Origin: Marinomonas ushuaiensis DSM 15871
GTDB taxonomy: Bacteria > Pseudomonadota > Gammaproteobacteria > Pseudomonadales > Marinomonadaceae
DNA length: 64,000 nt
Assembly: GCF_000521805.1 (NCBI RefSeq)
Contig: NZ_JAMB01000006.1
Coordinates: 1-64,000, forward strand
Direction: 5' to 3'
The notes below the pieces were generated by a model that made no database searches, was not told the origin of the DNA, and was given only the letters and a program-made list of their open reading frames with translations. The translations under genes and the position numbers were made by a program. Position 1 is the first letter of the stretch; the number at the start of each line of letters is the position of its first letter. Of this stretch, positions 11,655 to 21,150 are shown one piece after another.

Positions 11655-12071
11655 GTGAAAGTATTAACGTCAGATTGGAACAGCAGCAAAGACCAACTCG
11701 TTTTTGTGCGCAAACAAGTCTTTATTATCGAGCAAGGTATCGACCCAAAAGACGAATGGGATGAACACGACGAAAATGCGGTTCACTTTGTGACTTTTGG
11801 CACCACTGCCGTTCCAACTGGCACCTGTCGATTAACAGAAGAAGGCCAATTGGGTCGTTTATCGGTACTGCCAGCTTATCGCCATCAAGGTTATGGGGAA
11901 ATGCTATTAACGAGAGCCGTCAAAGTGGCCAGAGAAATGGGCATCCAAAAAGTCTTCTTACACGCACAAGTAGACGTTCAACAGTTTTATGAAAAGCAAA
12001 ATTTCCATTCAGATGGCAAAATATTTCTAGAAGCTGGAAAAATGCATGTCCGAATGGAAAGAGACATCTAA
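11655..12071 (+). CDS. GNAT family N-acetyltransferase
   Basis: 138-aa acetyltransferase. The acetyl-CoA loop is within LSVLPAYRHQGYGEMLL (an R-x-x-G-x-G variant), followed by the C-terminal HAQVDVQQFYEKQNF motif typical of the ElaA-like branch. The acceptor substrate is unknown. I start at the GTG at 11655 because AGGA lies 8 nt upstream; a TTG at 11628 would overlap roxA. It is probably co-transcribed with roxA. Confidence 0.85.
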   Translation: MKVLTSDWNSSKDQLVFVRKQVFIIEQGIDPKDEWDEHDENAVHFVTFGTTAVPTGTCRLTEEGQLGRLSVLPAYRHQGYGEMLLTRAVKVAREMGIQKVFLHAQVDVQQFYEKQNFHSDGKIFLEAGKMHVRMERDI

Positions 12072-12112
12072 TTTTTCGCTATATTTGAACTCAACAGTTT
12101 ATCGTAGACATA

Positions 12113-12150
12113 AAAAAACGAGCCTTTCATTAGAAGAAGCTCGTTTTTTT
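12113..12150. terminator. Bidirectional terminator between the GNAT and FKBP genes
   Basis: AAAAAACGAGC pairs with GCTCGTTTTTTT. A- and T-runs on the two sides let it serve both converging genes. Confidence 0.88.
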
Positions 12151-12167
12151 TCGTTCTAAATTGCTAA

Positions 12168-12788
12168 TTAAACAACAGCAATTAGTTCAACATCGAACTG
12201 TAAAACAGAGAAAGGTTGAATCATTGCACCAGCGCCTTGTGCGCCGTAAGCCAATTCAGCAGGAATCGTTAGACGGTATTTCGCGCCCTCTTTCATCAAC
12301 TGAAGACCTTCAGTCCAACCAGCAATAACGCCAGTTAGTGGGAATTCAATTGGCTCGCCACGGGCGATTGAGCTATCAAATACTTGACCGTCAAGTAAAC
12401 GACCTTCGTAATGAACACGAACTGTTGATTCACGGCTAGGAGTTGCACCAGTACCTTCTTCAAGTACTTCGAACTGCAAACCACTCTCTGTTGTTTGAAC
12501 ACCAGATTTTGCTTTATTTTCAGCAAGGAAGGCTTCGCCCGCTTTCACTGTTTCTTCAGATCCTGCACGTGATTTTTCTTCCATTTTTTGCTGAAGTTCT
12601 GCAAAAGCGGCTTCCAATTCTTCACCTGGAACGCGCATTTCAGCTTGATTTAAAGAATCTTCAATCGCAGCAAAAAGATGCGTTAGAGATAATTCTCCAA
12701 GATCACTACCACGTAGTTGATCACCAATTTGACGGCCAATACCGTATGCGATTTTTGCTTCATTCGAATCGAACGACAGTTCTGACAT
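12168..12788 (-). CDS. fklB: FKBP-type peptidyl-prolyl cis-trans isomerase
   Basis: 206-aa isomerase, the same length as E. coli FklB (FKBP22). The N-terminal helical dimerisation domain (about residues 1-90, rich in Glu and Ala) precedes an FKBP domain with VRVHYEGRLLDGQVFDSS, GVIAGWTEGLQLM and IPAELAYGAQGAG. There is no signal peptide, so I infer a cytoplasmic enzyme rather than periplasmic FkpA. It is monocistronic, divergent from the Fur-box small gene. Confidence 0.92.
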   Translation of the reverse strand: MSELSFDSNEAKIAYGIGRQIGDQLRGSDLGELSLTHLFAAIEDSLNQAEMRVPGEELEAAFAELQQKMEEKSRAGSEETVKAGEAFLAENKAKSGVQTTESGLQFEVLEEGTGATPSRESTVRVHYEGRLLDGQVFDSSIARGEPIEFPLTGVIAGWTEGLQLMKEGAKYRLTIPAELAYGAQGAGAMIQPFSVLQFDVELIAVV

Positions 12789-12929
12789 GGTTACACTCTC
12801 TTATTCATTACACATAAAATTGAACGCATATCATAACATAGGCAAATCTCGCGGGCTTGTTTTTCAAAGTCACCATCAATGAAAATCGACCATTAAAACT
12901 TTATCTATTAAAGCGATAGATTTATTAAA

Positions 12930-12944
12930 TGATATCAATTATCA
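12930..12944 (+). promoter_or_regulatory. Candidate Fur box
   Basis: TGATATCAATTATCA matches the 7-1-7 Fur consensus TGATAAT-N-ATTATCA at 12 of 14 fixed positions. It ends 40 bp before the start of the 73-aa membrane protein and also lies 142 bp from the divergent fklB. Confidence 0.62.
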
Positions 12945-12984
12945 TTTACTTTATTGTGTTAAATCGTTGATAAGGGAGTGAATC

Positions 12985-13206
12985 ATGAAAACTGAAAGCT
13001 TTATTCCGTCCACGGAAAAAAACAAAAGCAGCAAAAAAGCGACAGATTATTGGTCGATGCTTTTTGTTAGTTTGATTTTTCTATCATCGATAAGCTGTTT
13101 TTTATTCGCTAACCATACTGATAGAGCACAAGCTAATACGTTGTCAGATACCACAGGTAAAATAAGCATGATGAAGATTGATATAGATCACAGCAGTAAA
13201 AGTTGA
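12985..13206 (+). CDS. Small single-pass membrane protein, function unknown
   Basis: 73 aa. A basic N-terminal half (EKNKSSKKATDYW) is followed by one hydrophobic segment (about residues 23-42, MLFVSLIFLSSISCFLFA) and a short polar tail, suggesting an inner-membrane anchor or uncleaved signal. GGGAG lies about 8 nt before the ATG. I do not recognise a family. The upstream Fur-like box suggests iron-regulated expression. Confidence 0.65.
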   Translation: MKTESFIPSTEKNKSSKKATDYWSMLFVSLIFLSSISCFLFANHTDRAQANTLSDTTGKISMMKIDIDHSSKS

Positions 13207-13248
13207 AAGAGTTAAGCTTATAGGTATACATCAAAAGAGGATCTTGTC

Positions 13249-13731
13249 ATGTTACCTAAAATCAAAACTATTATTTATGCATGTGATTTAGAAAACCAGA
13301 CGCAATCAGCAGTAGAGCTTGTTTTGAATCTTGCGAATCTTCACCAAGCCAAAGTTATTTTCTTGCACGTAATCGAGCCTATCAACTCTCAGACAGCTAA
13401 TATGATTAGCGGCTATGTTGCTGAAGAAGTTATGGCAACCATGCGCGAAAATGGCAAAAAAGAAATGAAAATACGCATGGAAACAATGTTAGCTGACTTA
13501 ATGGAAAAACATGCTGACGAACTTGCCAATTTAGCAACGAAGCCTGAAATACTCATCGAAAGTGGCATTCCAACGGACTCTATTCATCACGTCGCAAAAG
13601 AAAAAGAGGCTGATTTGATTGTTATGAACAGTCGTACTCACAGCCTTTTAGGACAGATGATGCTTGGCTCTACTGCCAACAGGGTAATTCACTCTAGCGA
13701 CACTCCTGTATTGGTTGTACCAATCAAGTAA
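13249..13731 (+). CDS. Universal stress protein (UspA family)
   Basis: 160-aa single Usp domain. The C-terminal ATP-binding motif is recognisable as GQMMLGSTANRVI followed by SSDTPVLVVP, and the N-terminal strand IKTIIYACDLE carries the usual Asp. Such proteins bind ATP and support stress survival; the specific role is unknown. AGAGGAT precedes the ATG. It lies 42 bp after the small membrane protein and ahead of a hairpin. Confidence 0.9.
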   Translation: MLPKIKTIIYACDLENQTQSAVELVLNLANLHQAKVIFLHVIEPINSQTANMISGYVAEEVMATMRENGKKEMKIRMETMLADLMEKHADELANLATKPEILIESGIPTDSIHHVAKEKEADLIVMNSRTHSLLGQMMLGSTANRVIHSSDTPVLVVPIK

Positions 13732-13757
13732 CCAGTCAAAAGCCTCGAATAAAATAA

Positions 13758-13784
13758 AAAGAGACCTAGCCAGATCTCTTTCTC
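13758..13784 (+). terminator. Terminator after the universal stress gene
   Basis: AAAGAGA pairs with TCTCTTT around a 10-nt spacer and is followed by CTCTT. The stem is short, so confidence is moderate. Confidence 0.6.
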
Positions 13785-13796
13785 TTGGATACACTT

Positions 13797-13816
13797 ACTG
13801 TATATATAAACAGTAA
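13797..13816 (+). promoter_or_regulatory. LexA (SOS) box at the topB start
   Basis: TACTGTATATATAAACAGTA matches the E. coli LexA consensus TACTG(TA)5CAGTA at 19 of 20 positions. The symmetry extends further: 13788-13801 and 13810-13823 are perfect 14-nt inverted arms. The right arm ends one base before the topB ATG, so the same sequence could also form an RNA hairpin over the ribosome binding region. Confidence 0.83.
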
Positions 13817-13824
13817 GTGTATCT

Positions 13825-15816
13825 ATGATTCTTTATATTGCAGAGAAACCAAGTCTTGCTCGCGCTATCGCAGCCGCCCTTCCAACACCTCAAAAAAAGG
13901 AAGATGGCTGTATCTGGTTACCCAATGGCGATTGTATTAGTTGGTGTATCGGTCATCTATTAGAGCAAGCAGAACCTCACCAATACGATCCTCTTTATAA
14001 ATCGTGGAATTTAGATCATCTACCGATTATTCCAACAGACTGGCAATGGCAAGAAAAAGCCAACACAAAAAAGCAACTTGGTGTTTTAAAAAAACTCATT
14101 AAAAAAGCCTCTCATCTTGTAAATGCCGGCGACCCGGACCGTGAAGGCCAGTTACTAGTCGATGAAGTTATTCATTTCACAAAAGTATCGAAAGAAAAGC
14201 TTCAAAATACTCAACGCCTACTGATTAATGATTTAACGCCTGCCGCTGTCAAAAAAGCATTAAACCATTTACGACCGAACAGTGAGTTCGCAGCGCTTTC
14301 TCGCTCTGCTTTAGCAAGAGCCAGAGCAGACTGGCTGTTTGGACTCAATCTCACCCGGGCTTACACCATTAGAGGCCGCGAAGCTGGCTATCAGGGAGTT
14401 TTGTCTATTGGCCGAGTACAAACTCCAGTGCTAGGGCTTGTCGCTGCGAGAGACAAAGAGCGGGAGCATTTTATCCCTAAAGATTACTTTCAGGTGTGGG
14501 CTCAATTAGAAACAAATCAAAATATAAGGTTTCAGGCAAAATGGTTACCGAGTGACGCCTGCAAACCCTATATGGACGAAGAGAATCGTGTATTAAACCG
14601 AGCATTAGCTGTCAATGTCGCGACTCGTATAGCGAATCAAACAGCCAATGTAATTGAAGCCAGTTACAAGCAAAAAAAACAGGCTCCACCTTTGCCTTAT
14701 AACCTGTCCAGCCTACAGATCGATGCAGCAAAAATATTTTCACTGACAGCACAGCAGGTTCTAGATACCTGTCAGAGTTTGTACGAACGCCATCAAATGA
14801 TCACCTACCCAAGATCCGATTGTCGCTATTTACCAAGTCTTCAACATAAAGACGCAAAAAGTATTTTGAATGCTTTAAGTAAGGCAACAACTGATCTCGA
14901 ACAAGGTGCTAACAACGCTAATCCAGCAATACGCAGCAAAGCATGGAACGATAAACAAGTTACGGCACATCATGCGATCATCCCTACCAGCCAAGCCCAC
15001 AAAGCCGCCGCTCTTGGAAAAATGGAATCTCAGATATTTGGACTTATCGCTCGACAATATTTGATGCAGTTCTACCCTGATTACGATTTTTTGGCCTCTT
15101 ATATCAAACTTGATATTGCAGGCGGACAATTTGAATCCAGGGGAAATACGCCTATGTCACTAGGCTGGCGAGCACTACTCCCACAAAAATCAAGGCAAGA
15201 CAATAAAGGAGAACAAAACAACGAGGAACAAAATGAATTACCTAAACTCCAAAAAGGCGATTCACTTTGGTGCCATGAAGGCATTATTCATGACAAGGTA
15301 ACGACACCGCCAGCAGCCTTTACGGACGCCAGTTTACTGGCTGCAATGACAGGGATTAGCCGTTTTGTCACAGACAAAAACATTAAAGCCATTTTGAAAG
15401 ACACTGATGGCTTAGGAACGGACGCAACAAGAGCCAGTATAATTGAACTGTTATTTATGCGAGGTTTTCTAATCAGAAAGGGGAAACAGATACACGCCAG
15501 CGAAACAGGACGTGCTTTTGCAGATTGCTTACCTAGTCAATTGGTAACCCCAGATATGACAGCTCAGTGGGAATCGACACTCAATGCAATCAGTATTGGG
15601 GAAACGAGTTATCAAAGTTTTATGACTCATTTAGAAAGTAATTTAATAGAACTGCTAGATGCCTCGAAGAGCTTGTCTTCAACCTCATTAAAACATTTGC
15701 CTGCGCCCGCTAAAAAAGCGTTTTCAAAACGCACAACAGGCAAAAGAAAATCAACATCTAAACCTTCAACGTCAACAACCAAAACAAGAGTAAAACGACC
15801 AACGGCGAAAAGTTAG
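13825..15816 (+). CDS. topB: DNA topoisomerase III
   Basis: 663-aa type IA topoisomerase that decatenates and resolves recombination and replication intermediates. The Toprim start MILYIAEKPSLARAIA, the metal-binding AGDPDREGQ and the active-site Tyr328 in MITYPRSD are all present; the same residue number is catalytic in E. coli TopB. The last 35 residues form a basic Lys/Ser/Thr tail. No clear Shine-Dalgarno precedes the ATG, where a LexA-type palindrome sits instead. Expression is probably SOS-linked. Confidence 0.96.
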   Translation: MILYIAEKPSLARAIAAALPTPQKKEDGCIWLPNGDCISWCIGHLLEQAEPHQYDPLYKSWNLDHLPIIPTDWQWQEKANTKKQLGVLKKLIKKASHLVNAGDPDREGQLLVDEVIHFTKVSKEKLQNTQRLLINDLTPAAVKKALNHLRPNSEFAALSRSALARARADWLFGLNLTRAYTIRGREAGYQGVLSIGRVQTPVLGLVAARDKEREHFIPKDYFQVWAQLETNQNIRFQAKWLPSDACKPYMDEENRVLNRALAVNVATRIANQTANVIEASYKQKKQAPPLPYNLSSLQIDAAKIFSLTAQQVLDTCQSLYERHQMITYPRSDCRYLPSLQHKDAKSILNALSKATTDLEQGANNANPAIRSKAWNDKQVTAHHAIIPTSQAHKAAALGKMESQIFGLIARQYLMQFYPDYDFLASYIKLDIAGGQFESRGNTPMSLGWRALLPQKSRQDNKGEQNNEEQNELPKLQKGDSLWCHEGIIHDKVTTPPAAFTDASLLAAMTGISRFVTDKNIKAILKDTDGLGTDATRASIIELLFMRGFLIRKGKQIHASETGRAFADCLPSQLVTPDMTAQWESTLNAISIGETSYQSFMTHLESNLIELLDASKSLSSTSLKHLPAPAKKAFSKRTTGKRKSTSKPSTSTTKTRVKRPTAKS

Positions 15817-15839
15817 CCATAGTTTGTATTTAGGAATAA

Positions 15840-16457
15840 CTAACCTATTGCTAACCAAGCCCCGACACCAATCATTAAAGAACCAGCGATACGGTTCATA
15901 ATACGAACATTACCACTGTGCATAAGTATCGATTTAAGTGTCCGACCGCCTGTTGCGTAAATCAGTAAGCAGGTAAATTCGAGGGTTAAAATGATGGCTA
16001 TTAATACCACTAATTGATTTGCCAGTGGCTGACTTGCATCTAAGAAAGGAGGCAGTAAAGCAACAAAAAATGCCCAGCCTTTAGGATTAGCGATTGCTGT
16101 AATAAAACCTTGAGAGATTAAATCGACTCGTGAAGCAGGTTTTCCATCAGGCTCCATTTTAATCGCCATCTTACCTTTAGACAGCCACATCTGAACACCG
16201 ATGTAAGCTAAATAAGCACCACCAAGATATTTCAAAACAAGAAAAACACTAGGATAATTCAACAGCAAAGCCGCAACACCAATGGCAGACAAGGTTGCTA
16301 CAGTCGCAACGCCAGCCAATTCCCCTAACATCATCCAAAGCGCACGCTTAACACCAATCGTCATGCCCAGCGTCATGGCTAATGTCATACACATACCAGG
16401 CGTAATAGAAACAAAGAAAAAAGTAGGAATAAACGCAGAAAGCAAGGCAACGTTCAC
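15840..16457 (-). CDS. LysE/RhtB family amino-acid exporter
   Basis: 205-aa inner-membrane protein with about six hydrophobic segments. The family N-terminus FIPTFFFVSITPGMCMTLAMTLGMTIG (start of TM1 and its loop) and the central NPKGWAFFVALLPPFL motif are present. Family members export lysine, threonine, homoserine and related metabolites; the substrate here cannot be told. It converges on topB with 23 bp between stops. Confidence 0.9.
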   Translation of the reverse strand: MNVALLSAFIPTFFFVSITPGMCMTLAMTLGMTIGVKRALWMMLGELAGVATVATLSAIGVAALLLNYPSVFLVLKYLGGAYLAYIGVQMWLSKGKMAIKMEPDGKPASRVDLISQGFITAIANPKGWAFFVALLPPFLDASQPLANQLVVLIAIILTLEFTCLLIYATGGRTLKSILMHSGNVRIMNRIAGSLMIGVGAWLAIG

Positions 16458-16572
16458 AGAAAATCCTTATTCATAATAATGAAAAAAAGTAGGCACTAAA
16501 CGTCTCATGACCTTGCATAAGTATCAAGAAAAAACATAAGTGAAATAGAAAAAGACTTGAATAGAAAGCGAA

Positions 16573-17358
16573 TTAAAAGCGTTTTTTCTCTTTGAATGAA
16601 GAGTCTTCAATAAAGTTACTCCACTCATTTTCTAACTCTTCACTGGAAGATTTTACTTCCACCGACTTAACTTTATCTTCCTCTTCTTTTTTCAAGGCAA
16701 GATCGTCTTCGATATCTTGGATTACGTCTTTGTATTTAAGAATAGTAGACTTAGCTTCAACCGTGTCCTTAATGGGACTCAATTGAGATAATGCTTCTTT
16801 ATACATTTCTACTGCCGTTTCCATTTGACCGCTTAAAAATGCTTTACGAGCAAGATAAGCATGATAATCAGCATTTACTTTGTAAAAAAAGAAATCAATC
16901 ATTTTATTGTAGCGATGAGCAAGATCGGAATTGATACTATTATCTTTTGTAGAAGCAATAAGAAATGATTGAAAAGACTCAAACATGCGCTTCACTTCCA
17001 CGATTAAGATTTCGTCATTTATAGGTTTAAATCGGCGTTTTTGCTTGTTCGTTTGAAACGCCAACATCTCTTCAGCCAAATTAGTACGACGACGAGTTAA
17101 AGTAGCATCTGGTTGAAGTTGTAACAATTCATCATAAATAGCGATCATTCGAGAAAACAACCATAAACGCATATCTTTTGGTTGATACTGAGGTGGCATT
17201 TCATCAAGGTATCGATTCACTTGACGTAATCGATTATTGAGCATGGCAATTTTACGCAATTTGGCCAATCGCGCTTGCTCTTTCAGCTGTAGAAAAATCG
17301 CAAAGCCGATAAAGCCGCCAATAATAAGCAAAAGTACAATAATTGAAACAGCGGTCAT
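16573..17358 (-). CDS. Membrane-anchored helical protein of unknown function
   Basis: 261 aa. One N-terminal transmembrane segment (residues 4-23, SIIVLLLIIGGFIGFAIFLQ) is followed by a charged, helical cytoplasmic-type domain. A helix pair at about 165-205 (YHAYLARKAFLSGQMETAVEMYKEAL) resembles a TPR hairpin. A Glu/Lys-rich region, probably coiled coil, runs to the C-terminus. I recognise no family. The gene stands alone between lysE and pit. Confidence 0.75.
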   Translation of the reverse strand: MTAVSIIVLLLIIGGFIGFAIFLQLKEQARLAKLRKIAMLNNRLRQVNRYLDEMPPQYQPKDMRLWLFSRMIAIYDELLQLQPDATLTRRRTNLAEEMLAFQTNKQKRRFKPINDEILIVEVKRMFESFQSFLIASTKDNSINSDLAHRYNKMIDFFFYKVNADYHAYLARKAFLSGQMETAVEMYKEALSQLSPIKDTVEAKSTILKYKDVIQDIEDDLALKKEEEDKVKSVEVKSSSEELENEWSNFIEDSSFKEKKRF

Positions 17359-17571
17359 ATGATGCGTAATTTACCTTGGTATAATTTATAGTCGAATATC
17401 ACTGTAACTCTTAAAAACGATATTATGATACTTACTAATTTTCATTGAATTCCAATTTGATCTAGTAATAAGTAAATTTAGCTGATCATGTTAGCTCTTT
17501 TTTCAATTCATTCACAGAAATCCCGTATTTAGAGTTTGGTTTCTGTTTCATATAATTAAACTCTAGAAATC

Positions 17572-17598
17572 AAAAAAGACCAGATTTACTGGTCTTTT
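17572..17598 (-). terminator. Terminator after the phosphate transporter
   Basis: AAAAGACCAG-ATTTA-CTGGTCTTTT. On the minus strand the second arm runs into a T-run, so it terminates pit, with some capacity on the other strand. Confidence 0.85.
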
Positions 17599-17625
17599 AA
17601 AATTTTCTCTATCGCTATATTAGGT

Positions 17626-19200
17626 TTAACGAGAAACAGAAAAACCAAGTAGCATGTAGAAAATTATTGCAGAAAGTAAGGCTGAAGCTGGTACTGTTAT
17701 TATCCATGCTGCGGCGATACGTAATAATGCAGATCTCTTAACAAGCTCTTTTTTCGTCGCTTTCTTCAGCCCTTTACGTTCAGCAGAAGAAATTGGCGAA
17801 GAAGCTTGCGCTGCTTTTAATTCTTTCAAAATAGCACGTTTTTCTTCTACATCAGCAGACTTAAAGCGTTTCACAAATTCTTGAGTTTGTTGACCATTGT
17901 ACCCAGCTGATTCGGAGTGAGATGCAATGGATTTTAATTTCTTCTCATAAGACTGTTTTAAATATTCACGTAAGAAACCCACACCGAAGATTCCGCCCAC
18001 CGCAATGTGAGTTGAACTCACAGGTAAACCAAGCTGAGAAGCAATAATAACAGTAATTGCTGCCGCCATGGCGACACAAAATGCTCTGGTTTTATCTAAC
18101 TCAGTAATTTCTGACCCGACGGTTTTGATTAATTTTGGCCCATATAAGGCAAGACCCACTGCGATACCAACACCACCAATCATCATAACCCAAATAGGAA
18201 TAGCCGCTTTACCAGACACAGCACCAGTCATGAGCGCATCATTAATTGCAGCTAAAGGTCCAATCGCATTCGCAACATCGTTTGCGCCATGAGCAAAACT
18301 CAATAAAGCCGCAGACACGATAAGAGGAATAGTAAACAAGCTATTCACTGCATCTTTATCATTTTTCAAAGTAGATGCTGCTTTATCAACCATAGGGCGA
18401 ACAATAAAATACACCGTTAAAGCAATAGCAAAAGCAAACATTCCAGCTGTAATGAAATCCAGCTCCCAAATCTTCTTCAACCCCTTAAGAATAAGGTAAG
18501 TTGAAAACGCCCAAACCATTAAGCCAACAAGAAGAGGAACGGCCTTTTTAGCCGCTTCAATCATGTCATTTTTGTATGTAATAGAACGCTTAATGTACAT
18601 TAAAAATAAAGCCGCAATCACACCACCTAAAACAGGTGAAATAACCCAACTGGCGACAATAGCAATCAGTTTATCCCAATTAGCAATATCCCAACCACCG
18701 GCCGCAATACCAGCACCTAATACACCACCAACAATAGAATGTGTTGTCGATACTGGCGCACCAAGGTAAGTGGCTAAATTAAGCCAAATCGCACCAGCTA
18801 ACAAAGCGGCCATCATCACCCAAATAAAAGTTGATGCGTCACCAATGGCATTAGGATTAATTATGCCATTTTTAATAGTTCCGACAACCGTACCACCAGC
18901 GATCAAAGCACCAGCTGCTTCAAATATAGCAGCAATAAGAATGGCGCCAGTCATTGATAAAGCTTTCGAGCCAACCGCTGGGCCAACATTATTAGCTACA
19001 TCATTAGCACCGATATTGATGGCCATATAAGCACCAATGGCTGCGGCAATCGCTAGGATAGATAAATTAGAAACGCCCATACCATTGTATGTAGCATAAA
19101 AGCCTGCGGCTAAAACGAACGCTAAAGCAATAAGCACACGAATAAACTCATGACCATCTAATAAAGTAGGTTGTTCTTTCGGGGTATTTGTAAGATCCAT
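17626..19200 (-). CDS. pit: Low-affinity inorganic phosphate transporter (PiT family)
   Basis: 524-aa integral membrane phosphate:cation symporter. The two PiT signature repeats are visible, GANDVANNVGPAVGS near residue 64 and GANDVANAIGPLAAI in the second half, with APVSTTHSIVGG and LPVSSTHIAVGG in matching positions. A hydrophilic loop of about 90 residues separates the last transmembrane helices, where bacterial PitA proteins commonly carry one. No Pho box was seen upstream, in keeping with a constitutive Pit system. Confidence 0.94.
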   Translation of the reverse strand: MDLTNTPKEQPTLLDGHEFIRVLIALAFVLAAGFYATYNGMGVSNLSILAIAAAIGAYMAINIGANDVANNVGPAVGSKALSMTGAILIAAIFEAAGALIAGGTVVGTIKNGIINPNAIGDASTFIWVMMAALLAGAIWLNLATYLGAPVSTTHSIVGGVLGAGIAAGGWDIANWDKLIAIVASWVISPVLGGVIAALFLMYIKRSITYKNDMIEAAKKAVPLLVGLMVWAFSTYLILKGLKKIWELDFITAGMFAFAIALTVYFIVRPMVDKAASTLKNDKDAVNSLFTIPLIVSAALLSFAHGANDVANAIGPLAAINDALMTGAVSGKAAIPIWVMMIGGVGIAVGLALYGPKLIKTVGSEITELDKTRAFCVAMAAAITVIIASQLGLPVSSTHIAVGGIFGVGFLREYLKQSYEKKLKSIASHSESAGYNGQQTQEFVKRFKSADVEEKRAILKELKAAQASSPISSAERKGLKKATKKELVKRSALLRIAAAWIITVPASALLSAIIFYMLLGFSVSR

Positions 19201-19534
19201 AAGGGCTCTTCTTTCAATAAATTAATCTATGCCAAACCATTGTTTATAAATAATGTTATGAAACAACGATCTACCTAACTCTTGTATTCCAAATCAATTT
19301 GGCTTCAATTCGTCCCGTCATATTTTTGTAAAATATAAATTTGGCGCCATTCTACACTGGGTCTATCTAGATAAAAACCCCTAAACTTTTTGAGTAGCGG
19401 TCCAAAAATATAGACAAAAAAAGTGCCTTAGAAAGGCACTGATTGCAAATATACTACAGAAATATGACTGTTTTGTTACAGGTAAAAATAACGAGTAATT
19501 TATCTCACATTTTTTCAAACCATAGGAACATTTT
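19201..19534. other. Gap between pit and sdaA
   Basis: 334 bp with no credible gene. It holds the pit promoter region (19201-19400) and the sdaA terminator at 19416-19440. I see no other structured element. Confidence 0.6.
19416..19440 (-). terminator. Terminator after sdaA
   Basis: AGTGCCTT-AGA-AAGGCACT. Read on the minus strand it is followed by at least six T residues. Confidence 0.88.
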
Positions 19535-20917
19535 TCAGCATTCAATAACATTAACCGCTAGCCCACCACGGGAGGTTTCTTTGTATTTATCATTCATGTC
19601 TTTTCCTGTATCTCGCATAGTACGAATCACTTTATCCAAAGAAACATAATGGCTACCATCACCTCGAAGAGCCATAGACGCTGAATTAATCGCTTTCATT
19701 GCCCCCATTGCATTGCGCTCAATACAAGGAACCTGCACTAAGCCACCAATAGGATCACAGGTTAAACCTAAGTTATGTTCCATACCAATTTCGGCTGCAT
19801 TCTCTATTTGTTCTGGAGTACCACCTGTAGCGGCCGCTAATCCTGCAGCGGCCATAGCGCAAGCTGAACCGACTTCGCCTTGGCAACCGACTTCCGCGCC
19901 TGAAATAGAGGCATTTTCTTTAAAGAGAAAGCCAATGGCTGCTGCCGTAAGAAAGAATTCGATAATACCTTCTTCGCTAGAACGAGGGCAAAAATCCCAA
20001 TAATAATGGAGAACAGCTGGAATAATACCGGCAGCCCCATTCGTTGGGGCTGTCACAACTTTGCCGCCTGCTGCATTTTCTTCATTCACAGCCAGTGCAT
20101 AAAGGTTTACCCAATCCATAGCACCTAAAGAAGGCGTGATCATGTCCATTCGAGTTTTACTGACTAGGTCTTTATGTAGACTGGAAGCTCGGCGCTTTAC
20201 TTTTAACCCACCAGGTAAAATGCCTTCATTCTTGATGCCTTGTTGAACACATAATTTCATCACTGACCAAATAGAAAGAACCCCTTGTTTGATCTCTTCT
20301 TCCGTTCTCCAAGTCTTCTCGTTTTCCATAACAATTTGAGCAATGCTTTTGTTTTCTTGTCGGCAAAGCTTAATGAGAGTCTCGGCATTATGAAAAACGT
20401 GAGGGAGTTCCGTTGTGTCTTCAACCAGAACGACTTTGCCTTGTTCATCTTCTTCAACAATAAAACCACCACCAACGGAATAAAATGTGGCACTGTGAAT
20501 TTCTTTATCGTTCTCATCAAAAGCGACTAGCACCATACCATTAGCATGAAAATCAAGACGATCAACTCGATGGTAAATAAGGTCTGTGGCGACATCTATC
20601 TTAACTAAATGTTGAGACAACAAACTCAGTTGTGAGGTTCTTTCTATCTTTTCAATGCGCTTATTTATTAGGCTAGGATCAATAAATTCTGGTAACTCAC
20701 CTTCCAGTCCCATCAAAACGGCAGTACCTGTTCCGTGCCCTTTCCCTGTGGCACCTAGAGAACCGTATAAATCTATTTTCAGTCGATTCACACTAGAGAA
20801 CAAATTCCGTTCCTGCAATTGATGAGCGAACTGGTTTGCAGCAACCATTGGGCCAACCGTATGAGAACTAGAAGGACCAATTCCAACTTTGAAAAGATCG
20901 AATAAACTGATTGCCAT
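19535..20917 (-). CDS. sdaA: L-serine ammonia-lyase, iron-sulfur type
   Basis: 460-aa single-chain L-serine deaminase giving pyruvate and ammonia. The N-terminal beta domain ([18 protein letters not shown]) is fused to the alpha domain with the glycine-rich [20 protein letters not shown] split over residues 270-295. The cysteines expected to hold the 4Fe-4S cluster lie in [18 protein letters not shown] and [17 protein letters not shown]. Monocistronic, with its own terminator. Confidence 0.96.
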   Translation of the reverse strand: MAISLFDLFKVGIGPSSSHTVGPMVAANQFAHQLQERNLFSSVNRLKIDLYGSLGATGKGHGTGTAVLMGLEGELPEFIDPSLINKRIEKIERTSQLSLLSQHLVKIDVATDLIYHRVDRLDFHANGMVLVAFDENDKEIHSATFYSVGGGFIVEEDEQGKVVLVEDTTELPHVFHNAETLIKLCRQENKSIAQIVMENEKTWRTEEEIKQGVLSIWSVMKLCVQQGIKNEGILPGGLKVKRRASSLHKDLVSKTRMDMITPSLGAMDWVNLYALAVNEENAAGGKVVTAPTNGAAGIIPAVLHYYWDFCPRSSEEGIIEFFLTAAAIGFLFKENASISGAEVGCQGEVGSACAMAAAGLAAATGGTPEQIENAAEIGMEHNLGLTCDPIGGLVQVPCIERNAMGAMKAINSASMALRGDGSHYVSLDKVIRTMRDTGKDMNDKYKETSRGGLAVNVIEC

Positions 20918-21052
20918 ACAAAACCCTCTGTCACTTAGTTTAGTTCAATGCAACATTTAAAAAATACATTACATAAAATCATACCTTGAAAAGTATCACT
21001 TACGACACAAAGTTTCCAATAGGAAACATAATTTCAGTATTTATTCAAAGAA

Positions 21053-21082
21053 AAAGCCAAGAGGTAAACACCTCTTGGCTTT
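21053..21082 (-). terminator. Terminator after the aldehyde dehydrogenase
   Basis: A 13-bp perfect stem (AAAGCCAAGAGGT, loop AAAC, ACCTCTTGGCTTT). On the minus strand it is followed by TTCTTTG. Confidence 0.9.
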
Positions 21083-21150
21083 AAGCCGCCAAATCATCTA
21101 GGACGGAAATACACTATGGAATGGTACCAATTTTAGGTTTTTACGCTAAA

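Noticed and set aside
12443..12817. 124-codon plus-strand open frame opposite fklB
   Set aside because: Complement of the FKBP coding region; composition is a Gln/Leu-rich mirror of it.
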